Positions 30,419-40,700 of a stretch of DNA of 64,000 nucleotides are shown in pieces. Numbering within the stretch: position 1 is the stretch's first letter; each line of letters begins with the position of its first letter. Made by a program: the position numbers and the translations under genes. The notes under the pieces were generated by a model. That model saw nothing but the letters and a program-made list of their open reading frames with translations. It ran no database searches and was not told the DNA's origin. The stretch comes from Corallium rubrum (lineage: Eukaryota; Cnidaria; Anthozoa; Scleralcyonacea; Coralliidae): the NCBI GenBank assembly GCA_964035015.1, contig OZ036007.1:317957-381956 (forward strand). The letters are read 5' to 3'.

Positions 30419-31734
30419 ATGGCGACGGCGGCAGATCTGAAAGATGGTAGGCAGTTTTCAAATCATAATTAAATAACACCTTTCTAAACTATTTTATTAT
30501 AAAATTTGTTTTCTGTTATCAAGAAACAAACCTATTTATTCCTTTTAGTTTGTTTTTTTGTGAGAAATACAAGGCTTGTTTGTGTATTTTCAGTCCAAAG
30601 TATTTTGCAGTTCTTTAATACTTAATTTCAATCTTCATGTTGTTTTAGTCTTAAAAGAAACGCTGGAAAACCGTGGAGTTCTTGGCCAAATAAAAGCAAG
30701 AATTCGAGCTGAAGTGTTTAATGCTTTGGACGACCAGGTAAATGTTTATTTGGCGGGCTTTTGCAGGGCCAGATTAAGGCTGTGTGAAACACATCCCCCT
30801 CCCCTATGGGTCTCGTGCCCTGGGGCCCAACAGAACAAAAAATTGTGCAATTAGAAAGTGCCGGGTCCCCAAAAGCTTGGGACCCACAGCATATGCTGAC
30901 TTTGCCATATGGTTATGCACCTATCAATGGAAAGCCCGACTCCCCCCACCCCAGGACTGGGTTCGGATTTGATTTGCTAAAATTTGATTTTGCATAAATT
31001 GCTTTCAAATGCTATAACCCCCCCCCCCACTTTTCGGGCTTTCAATTGATATAGGTGCATTATTAATCTGGTACTGTACATAGGCATAGGCTATATGCTG
31101 AAGGTCAGACAGATATACCTAGCCATACAAGAGTATATCTAAATTTTTGTTTGCTCTATTTTTTGGGGGGCCTTCTAAAGATTGGAGGGGCCTAGCTGCA
31201 GCCCAGTCACCTCCCCCCCTTAATCTGCCCCTGGACATTTGTGATAAAACAATTTATTCATTTATTTCTAGGTTGCGTACTTATAAACGCTGTATAATTC
31301 TAAGGCTATGTTTACACAGTACTGGATGAATTCGAGTCCAGTCTCAAATTTGTCTGGTACTGTGTAAATGTGGTCTAATTTTCCTTCACCTCAAAACAAT
31401 TAGCACACTACAAATTTTACTCAAATCATTTTTTCAACTCCCAGTAAGCCTCATACAGTATTTTAACTCAATTATCTACAGGTAAAAAAACAAAAATTCA
31501 GTTATTTATTAGATGGCCGGCCATGTCACACGAGGAAATTTTCCTTGCAACTTGCAATTTTTGTTGAAAAAAAAATTTGCAAGTTGCAGGAGGATGTCAG
31601 ACAAACAGTAATTTCATCATCTTGAATTGTGCAACAACTCTAATTTCCCCCCTGATTTTCCCTGATTCTGTTGTATTGTGATTGGTTCCTTCTCAATAAT
31701 TGCAAAACAAGTTGGAGGTGTCACACACTGCAAC

Positions 31735-31805
<71 letters not shown>

Positions 31806-34800
31806 GGTGTTCATGTTGGTGTTGGTGTTGGTGTTGGTGGTGGTGTTATTGGTGGTAGTGGTAATGGTGTTGGTGTTGGTGTTGTTGTTGTTGTTGTTGG
31901 TGGTGTTGGTGTTGTTGGTGTTGGTGTTATTGTTGTTGTTATTAATGTTATTGTTGTTGGTGTTTGTGAAGTTATTGTTGTTGTTGCATTGGTGTTATTG
32001 TTGTTGGTAGTGTTGTTGTTGTTGTTGTTGCTGTTGTTGCTGCTGTTGTTGTTCAGTGCTGAACCAATAAGGGATAAACTAACTTTTTTTGGACCTCTTG
32101 GAAGAACCATTTAGATGACTGATCAATAAACTCAGTTTAGTTTAATATTTTAAATTAATAACTAATTGCTTTTCCATTGTATTTTTTTTCAGACTGAAGA
32201 CAAACCGAGTCTTTCAAATGAAAACGTGTTGATCAATGAATTAATTCGAGAATATCTGGAGTTCAATAAATATAAATACACGCTATCTGTTCTCATGACA
32301 GGTCAGACCTCTCACCTACTTACTGTATATTATGTATAGGTTAGTACATCAGTTATTTACCCAGTCCCAAAGGGCTGAGGTAAATAACTTATAATGTAGT
32401 TACCAAGATTGAGGTAACTTATAACCTACTTAGTTCAAGATCACAGAGGTTGCCTGAGAAAACTGAGATACTGAGTTTGTTAATATCACAGAGGTTGTTT
32501 GGGAGTAATTATCATAAATAAATAACTGTGGTACATCAAAGAAAACTGAGGTGATCATGAACTAAAATACAATTTAATACAATAAGGATGTAAAATTAAA
32601 TCAATTAACCCAGCTATCCTAGACAGCAATGTGTTAATTCATTTTTTGTTTTTTTGTTTTTTATTTTAGAAAGTGGTCAACCTCAGCAGCCTCTAGACCA
32701 TCAGTTTCTTGCACAGGAGTTGAATATTACAGAAGATCATGCCACTGCCACAGTGTAAGTGCTTGTTTTGAATAACATGTACACTATACATGTATTAGTA
32801 GGTAGGTGATTTGGTAGGTGGATGAGTAGGTGGGTTGGCAGATGGATGGGTAGGTGGGTTGGTACTTGGTAAGTGGATGAGTAGGTGGGTTGGTAGGTGG
32901 ATGAGTAGGTGCGTTGGTGGTGGATGAGTAGGTGGGTTGGTAGGTGGATGAGTAGGTGAGTTGGTAGGTGGATGGGTAGGTAGGTGGGTTGGTAGGTGGA
33001 TGGGTAGGTAGGTGGATGGGTAGGTAGGTGGATGGGTAGGTAGGTGGATGGGTAGGTAGGTGGATGGGTAGGTAGGTGGATGGGTAGGTAGGTGGGTTGG
33101 TAGGTGGATGTTTGGTTGTTTCAACATGCGTGGACAGGTAGGTGGATGGGTAGGTAGGTGGGTTGGTTGGTAGGTGGATGGGTAGGTAGGAGGATGGGTG
33201 GGTTGGTAGGTAGGTGAATGGGTAGGTAGGTGGGTTGGTAGGTAGGTGGATGGGTAGGTAGGTGGGTTGGTAGGTGGATGAGTAGGTGGGTTGGTAGGTG
33301 GACGAGTAGGTGGGTTGGTAGGTGGATGAGTAGGTGGGTTGGTAGGTGGATGAGTAGGTGGGTTGGTAGGTGGGTTGGTAGGTGGGTTGGTAGGTGGATG
33401 AGTAGGTGGGTTGGTAGGTGGGTTGGTAGGTGGGTTGGTAGGTGGGTTGATAGGTGGATGAGTAGGTGGGTTGGTAGGTGGATGAGTAGGTGGGTTGGTA
33501 GGTGGGTTGGTAGGTGGGTTGGTAGGTGGATGAGTAGGTGGGTTGGTAGGTGGGTTGGTAGGTGGGTTGGTAGGTGGGTTGGTAGGTGGGTTGGTAGGTG
33601 GATGAGTGGGTGGGTTGGTAGGTGGAGTAGGTGGGTTGGTAGGTGGATGGGTAGGTGGGTTGGTAGGTGGATGAGGTGGGCTGGTAGGTGGATGGGTATA
33701 GGTAGGTGGGTTGGTAGGTGGATGTGTAGGTGGGTTGGTAGGTGGATGAGTAGGTGGGTTGGTAGATGAATGAGTAGGTGGGTTGTAGGTGGATGGGTAG
33801 GTGGGTTGTAGGTGGATGGGTAGGTGGGTTGGTAGGTGGATGGCTAGGTAGGTGGGTTGGTAGGTGGGTTGGTAGGTGGATGAGTATAGGTTGCTTGGTA
33901 GGTGGATGGGTAGGTAGGTGGGTTGGTAGGTGGATGTGTAGGTGGATGGGTAGGTGGATGGGTAGGTGGGTTGGTAGGTGGATATTGTAGATGGCGGGTA
34001 GGTTGGTGAGTGTGTAGAGGTGCAGTAAGTGGGTGGATAGGTCAGTGGGTGGGTGGGTGAGTAAGTAGGTAGTAAGTTTGTGTGTGGGTGGGGTGTGTGT
34101 AGATGGTTGGGTGGCTTGATCTGTGAGTAGGTAGTAGGTTGGTTGGTGTGTGGGTGGGGTGTGTGTAGATGGTTGGGTAGATGGTTGGGTGGCTTGGTCA
34201 GTGAGTGGGTGAGTAGGTTGGTTGGTTGGTGTGTGGGTGTGGTGTGTATAGATGGGTGGGTAGATATGGGTGGTTGTTGTAGCTCAGTGAGTAGGTGCAG
34301 TAGGTGGGTGGATAGGTCAGTGGGTGGGTACATAAAGTAGTACGTAGGTTGGTAGGTAGGTAGGAAAGTGGGGGCTGTCTGCTTGAACCCACAATATTGT
34401 CAGGGCAACTACTGCCTATATCATGGTTGGAGATTTTACATATTTAGGATATTTGGAACATAATTCTGAGAAGATTTGTAATATATCTTCCTTTCCTAAA
34501 ATTCCATCTTCATGGACTTTTTTGCTGTTAAAATTGACAGAAGTGACGTCTACCCATGAATCTGTAAAGTGATTTTTTATATAGACAAATTCCTGCGTAG
34601 ACGTCACTTACGTCAACTTGAGCAGCGAAAAAGTCCATGAAGATGAAATTTTAGAAAAGGAAGATATATTACAAATTTTCTCAAAAGGTTTCAAATATCC
34701 TAAATATGTAAAATCCCCAATCATGATATACCCACTTTAAGTCAAAAATGATTTGTTGATATATTTTTTCTCTTTTTTGACGTTCAGTCCTTTATTGTAT

Positions 34801-35590
34801 GGAATGCTGGCACATTTCTTGAGAACATCTCATCGTAGAAATGAACTCAAACACGCAGGAAATATTAAACATAGTGATGATATCTACTTAAAGCACGATG
34901 ATGGTGAGTATTTCGATGCACTTTCCCGGCCACACTATCTATACACAGTTTTGATTGAGGTAATTCCTCAGTAATTCTTCCAGAAATGAAAAGTTGCTGA
35001 AATTCTCCAGTATTAGAGTTTGTGATATGTTTATAGTAAAAAAGATATATGTTCATAGTTACAAAAAAAGTTACAAATAATATATAGTAACAAATAATAT
35101 ATGTTAGAAATAATATATGTTTAAAATAAATAAATAATATATATGTTACAAATAATAATATATGTAACAAAAAATAATATATGTTATAATATATATATTC
35201 AAATATATGTCACAAATAATATATGTTCATAGTTACAAAAATAGTTTAGAAAACTCGTTTAGAAAATACAGCTGCCAGTAATAAATCATTATGTTTTCCC
35301 AATTTATAGCTATTTTGGCTAACTCTTGATGTCGCTTTAATGTTATCTTGAAAAATCCTTCATAAAAACACTAGTTTATACTCACTATAGGGAAATATTT
35401 GATAGTTTAGATGCACTAGTATTGCAGAATTATGCGTATAGGAAAGCTGCGGAATTACCTTAAATGGAGGTCTTTATACATTCCAGTTGTTAATAATTTT
35501 TTAATGATTGATCTATTATTAGCAAGCTCAAGTGACGAGAATGATGAACAATTTCTTAAACCTGCCTCGATCAATATACAAAAGAAATAA
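30419..35590 (+). CDS. CEP20: CEP20 (FOR20/FOPNL) centriolar satellite protein, six exons
   Basis: Exons: 30419-30446, 30649-30737, 32193-32301, 32670-32754, 34788-34903, 35523-35590. All have GT/AG borders and consistent phases, giving 164 residues. The protein starts MATAADLKDVLKETLENRGV and contains ARIRAEVFNALDD, a LisH motif (LINELIREYLEFNKYKYTLS), ESGQP and the LLYGMLAHFL block. These follow vertebrate CEP20 closely in order and spacing; the human protein is about 174 residues. CEP20 acts at centrosomes, centriolar satellites and basal bodies and is needed for ciliogenesis. The introns carry an hAT-like MITE, a GTT repeat, a 1.6-kb tetranucleotide-based minisatellite and a foldback element, yet all exons are intact. 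The tail exon (SSSDENDEQF...) is divergent. The start is supported by homology and a good context (gaaaatggcg). Confidence 0.93.
30764..31233. mobile_element. hAT-like non-autonomous element in CEP20 intron 2
   Basis: Ends cagggccagattaag and cttaatctgcccctg are inverted and begin CAGGG/CCCTG, as in many hAT elements. The flanking 8-mers ggcttttg and gacatttg agree at six positions, so a decayed 8-bp duplication is possible. Contains C-runs; no protein. Confidence 0.6.
31735..32052. repeat. (TTG)n trinucleotide repeat and derivatives
   Basis: A pure ttg tract to about 31805, then an interrupted ggt/ttg mixture. In CEP20 intron 2. Open frames over it are artefacts. Confidence 0.95.
32796..34364. 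repeat. Degenerate GGTA/GGTT/GGAT minisatellite in CEP20 intron 4
   Basis: About 1.6 kb built from ggtaggtgg, gttggtaggtgg and atgagtaggtgg blocks, with higher-order units such as gtgggttggtaggtggatga. The 512-codon minus frame of Pro/Thr/Tyr is an artefact of the repeat. Confidence 0.97.
34423..34730. mobile_element. Foldback element in CEP20 intron 4
   Basis: Arms atatcatggttggagatttt, aaatatcctaaatatg-type and tatatcttcctttcctaaa are mirrored at the right. The centre pairs gtgacgtctac with gtagacgtcac. It ends about 60 bp before the CEP20 exon 5 acceptor. Confidence 0.85.
34904..35522. other. CEP20 intron 5, AT-rich
   Basis: Contains many copies of acaaataatatatgtt-like sequence around 35060-35230. 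No mobile element identified. Confidence 0.5.
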
Positions 35591-36063
35591 CTCACTCTTT
35601 TTGGTTCGGGACTTTATTTTCTTGGCACGTAAGTTTTTTCTATATGATTTCTGAGTTCTCACCGGTATTTGACGGTATTAATTGAAATTTATACAGTATT
35701 TGTAATTTAATGTTAAAATGCATATTCTACGGATCATCAGAATGCATTTACACTGCTTGCTCCCGGGATAACCTTGCAACACATTTTTTTGCAAGTTTGT
35801 ACCAAATCGTCATGATCAACAAGCTTGTAGGTTGCTCTAACAACTTGCTGGTGTGTTGTTTGTTACAAGTTGGTACAAGCTACCAAAAGTTCTCAAAGAT
35901 AGTTAATTTTTGGATTAGCGCCCATTAGGGGCCGCTACTTTTGGGGGGCCGTTATTTTTAGATGGTAAAAAATTGTTAGTAAGACAGCTAGACAAAAGAC
36001 AACATTTGATTGAGAAGTTCCATGACTTTAGATAGTATCTTGGAAAGTTTGCACCATATTTGT
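35591..36063. other. Region 3' of CEP20
   Basis: Probable 3' UTR and flank. Contains short repeated caagttggtacaagc-type words near 35800-35885 and ggggccgctacttttggggg near 35930, which recurs at 37040. No gene seen. Confidence 0.4.
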
Positions 36064-36906
36064 AAGGCCTGCGCTGAACGTCGCACAATAGACGAATTTA
36101 ATTCAGATGAATTGAATTCGAATTAACTTCGTCGGTAATGCGACGTATGAAATGCGACGTCGAGTTAAACGTCGAATTTCAGTCGAATCTAATTGTTTTT
36201 ACTTGGACTCGTTGAGCCTGAAAACGACTTCTTGAAAACATGGCGCCGAATTGTCACAGACAGAAGAGAAACATTTAATTCGACTCGACGATAATTCGTC
36301 GTGTAACTCGAACACGCATTATCGTCGCACTATCCGTCTGACTCAGACGAATTTAATAAGCCATTTGCACGATGACGTGAGATGGCGTTGGGTGACTACT
36401 ACTACCAGAATGCTTTGCCAGTATTCTAGGTCTTCGCCTAAAAGGGATGACTCAAAAGGACCCGTCCAGTCATTTCGCGGCTCTTCCAAAATATGTCGTC
36501 AAATTTGTTTTTTTCCAAATTTGTCGTCGAGTTTCAGCGAGTCTCAAGATTTTAGCAATCGTTTCGATACCCTAACCACAGCATAAACTTTAACCCTAAT
36601 CAGAAATCTGGTTTTACCCCCCAGCTTTTTGGAAAAACATATTTGTCGACATATTTTGGAAAAGCCGCGAAAGGACTGGACGGGTCCCTTTGAGTCATCC
36701 GTTTTAGCCGGAAGCCTAGAATACTGGCAAAGTATTCTGGTAGTTGTATAGTAACCCAACCCCATCTCACGTCATCATGCAAATAGCTTATTGCCGGGAC
36801 GAATTTAATTCGTGTGTCGAATTTAATCGAGTCATACGTCGCAGTTTCGTCGAAAAAAATTCAAACAATTAAATTCGTCTATTGTGCGACGTTTATCGCA
36901 GGCCTA
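36064..36906. mobile_element. Nested foldback elements
   Basis: The outer arms aggcctgcgctgaacgtcgc and complement (gcgacgtttatcgcaggcct) enclose cgaatttaattcg-rich sequence. An inner element at about 36356-36790 has arms aagccatttgcacgatgacg...gaatgctttgccagtattct and their complements. The inner one probably inserted into the outer. Confidence 0.8.
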
Positions 36907-37798
36907 ATAAATTAAAGTGTTATTTCATTGAGTCGAGTTACATACATGCATACATACATGCACGTGTCTATAGAAATCATATCAGTGCATAACTGCTTGT
37001 GGGTTAAATCTAACGCGTTACTTTTGGGTAGCCGTTACTTTTGGGGGAACCGCTACTTTCGGAAATTATTAGACTGGTCCCGAAAATTTGCCGTTACTTT
37101 CCGGTAGCCATTACTTTCGGGGGGGGGGGGGCGCTATTTTGGGACTCTGGTAGTTGACAACAACAAGCTTGTACACGTGTAAAAACGAACAAATTGTTCA
37201 CGGTTGTTAACAGGCGTGAACAATGTCGTGCTGCACCCCGTGAACAATTGTCAACAAGTTGTTCACTTATAGTTCGAACAACTTGTTCAGGGATAAATCA
37301 ACAGTCATGAAGAAGTTGTTTTAACAGCACATTTTTTATAGCCAACAACGTTGTTCGCACATGATACAACATGTTGTAACAGCATGATGAATTAACAAGG
37401 CTGAACAACAATGTTACAACAATTGTGAACATGACTGGTGTATCAACACGTCCTTCGGTTGTTTCAACATGCGTGGACAACTGTTCTTTCATGAAGCTGT
37501 AACAACATGATGAAACAATGATGAACAATATTGTAAATCCATCAAGGTTGTTCACACATGATAACAACGTTGTTACGGCATTGTTCAGCCAACAATGCTG
37601 TAACAACTTGAGATTTTTACGCGCGTAGCTGAGCCACATGAAATCATGCCATTGTTACAACAATATGTTGCCATGGATGTCAACTTTACATGTGGTCAAT
37701 TTCTAAAATTTCATTATAATACATTATACATTTGGCTTCACAAATACAGTATATAAAGGATTTTCTCTGACATAATTTTCCACAAAGCAATTTATGTG
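36907..37798. other. Repeat-rich flank 3' of TMEM232
   Basis: 37020-37140 has three gccgttacttttggg-type units and a G12 run. 37150-37660 is dense in aacaatgttgtaacaac and gttgttcac words in both orientations. The 113-codon minus frame (37639-37298) follows from those words. No gene. Confidence 0.5.
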
Positions 37799-40700
37799 CT
37801 ATTCTATTTTAAGTTCTTTGTCTCTTTTCTTTTTCAATTCTCCTACATTTGTTTCTATTTCTTTCTCCATTTCTTCGAGAAGTTGTTTCTTCCATTGATC
37901 TTCAATCACAGCTCGTAGTTCTAGGTTTCTTCGTGTAGTGTAGCTCAGTTGAGGCACACTCCATGTGTTAGAGAGAGCGATCTCTTGTCTAGTTACAAGA
38001 AAATAGGAATAAAATGAAGTGAAGAGAGTGAAGTGAAGTGAAGTGAAGCGAGGCGAGGCGAGGCGAGGCGAAGCGAAGTGAAGTGAGGTGAGGTGAGGTG
38101 AGGTGAGGTGAGGTGAGGTGAGGTGAGGTGAGGTGAGGTGAGGTGAGGTGAGGTGAGGTGAAGTGAAGTGAAGTGAAGTGAAGTGAAGTGAAGTGAAGTG
38201 AAGTGAAGTGAAGTGAAGGGAAAAGTGAAGTGAAGTGAAGTGAAGTGAAGTGAAGTGAAGTGAAGTGAAGGGAAAAGTGAAGTGGAGGGAAGTGAAGTGA
38301 AGTGAAGTGAAGTGAAGTGAAGTGAAGTGAAGTGCAATGTGCATGTACCTTAAGGATGGCTTGGCACAAGAATCACTCTCAGTCTTTACTGGTCTTTCCC
38401 GAGATGTTTTCGTTGTGCAGCATTCATTAGAGATTGTGGGAGATGGTTCTGGCGCATGAACTGGGTTCCCATGGGAATGTAAGATTTTTGTTAGTGCAGA
38501 TGCAAGTCTTGAGGTCCACAATGATACAGGGATATGATCTTTAGCAAGTTTATTATGAAGTTCTGCTTCGACCTATAGAAAACACAATTATACCAAAATC
38601 ATTATCAAAACTATCATTAACCTATTCCTGGCTAACCTGGCCAAAAAACGGCCCCTTTATTGTTTTATTGTGTCTAACACCAGATGATTTTACACACCAA
38701 AGAGGGAACCCTCAGACATCCTAGGCAGCAATGAGTTAACAAGTGATTAACCTATTCCTGCCTGAGTTGGCCAAAAACAGGCCTCTTATTGTTTTACTCT
38801 GTCTAACACCAGATGATTTTACTCAGCAAAGAGAGAACCCTCAGACATCCTAGGCAGCAATGAGTTAACAAGTGATTAACCCATTCCTGCCTGAGCTGGC
38901 CAAAAATGACCCCTTTATCAAAGAGAGAACCCTCAGACATCCTAGGCAGCAATGAGTTCAACCTAATTCTAAAATGCAATTACATGTGTACCTTTGCCAC
39001 TTTGATTGCATCCAAAACTCTTGGGTCTTTCTCTGTTGATTGACAACACATCAATGCTGACCAAGCTGTGTTGGTTAATCCTTCTTTGGTAGCATCACCA
39101 TAGTAATGATGACATATTCTTACTAGGCCTTGCACGGCTGCATATCTAACTCTCCAACCATCTTTACCCTGATCTATAAGAAAACCTGGTTAGGGATGAG
39201 TCTAGGGCAGACCAATGGCAGAATCTGGAAGTACACTTCTTGTCATCATCACCACTATAACCACCACTGTCACCAGCATCATCATCACTACTGTCCCCAC
39301 CACCATCAACATCATCATCACCACCATCATGTCATCATCACCACTAGTCTCCACCATGACCACCAGTGATCATGTACATCATCACCAGTCATCATCACCA
39401 TCACCACCATCATCACCACTATCATCATTACCACCATCGTCACCACCACCATCTCCCCCATCATCACCACTACTGTCACCACCACCATCATTACTACTAC
39501 CGCCACCACCATCATTACTACTACCACCACCATCATCATTATTACCGTATTGGATGAAGTCAATCAAACCATAACTTCTTTTCATTCCACGATCATAGCC
39601 TTTTGAGACAGTCCCATCTCCCATAAGAGAAATCTTCTGTATGTTTGAAGACGTGCCATGCAAACAAATTCTCGTCATACATTCACAAAATGTGTACACC
39701 AGCTCCCAAGGCCAATGGTGTCTCTGTTGACGAGCTCCTACACGAGTGCGAACAGACTGAGCTACACTGGAAAAATCTTGGTCAGTCTTTTTGTTATCTT
39801 TCATCTCAAAGTTCCTAGAGACACCAGCATCCTTTGCGAGCTCAGTATTTGCTGTGAGTCTCGCATCCCTCGTAATCTGCGAATCCTTTACGCTTTGAGA
39901 TTCATTCTTACTCTTCTCCATACTATCTGTATTCTGCATTACATCATCATTTACTGATTCATCAGCTCTCTCATTTTCCCATTTGCAAGATATTGTACTG
40001 TGCTTGTTACTCCCAATACAAGCGTTATTTCCATTGTGGTTTGAATCTGGTGTGATTCTTTCATGTTCAGTTAAGTCTGATCCTACAAATGCTTGCAGCT
40101 TTTGAAGTACGTTTGGGGAAGAGTTGGTTTTCTGGCTCTCTAAGTCACTATTTTTTGAAGAATCTTTGCAAAACAAGACTGAATTACATGTTTTCTTTTC
40201 ACCGCAACTAAAGAAGTATTTTAACATTAATAAGTAATTTACAGTAATATTCATTCTTCGTTTCTTCCTTCTTTCGCTCTTTCCCTTCTTTCTTTCATTT
40301 ATTCATTCATTCATTCATTCATTCATTCCATCCTTCCTTCCTTCCATTCCTTCCTTCCTTCCTTCCTTCCCTCCCTTCCTTCCCTTCCTTCCCTTCCTTC
40401 CTTCCTTCCTTCCTTCCTTCCTTCCTTCCTTCCCCTTCCCCTTCCTTCCTCCTTCCTTCCTTCCTTCCGTTCCTTCCTTCCTTCCTTCCTTCCTTCCTTC
40501 CTTCCTTCCTTCCTTCCTTCCTTCCTTCCTTCCTTCCTTCCTTCCATCCTTCCCTTCCTCCCTTCCTTCCTTCCTTCCTTCCTTCCTTCCTTCCTTCCTT
40601 CCTTCCTTCCTTCCTTCCTTCCTTCCTTCCTTCCTTCCTTCCTTCCTTCCTTCCTTCCTTCCTTCCCCTTCCTCCCTTCCTTCGTTCCTTCCTTCCTTCG

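Noticed and set aside
32795..34333. 512-codon Pro/Thr/Tyr-rich frame, mucin-like
   Set aside because: Simple-repeat artefact within CEP20 intron 4; the real exons flank it on the other strand.
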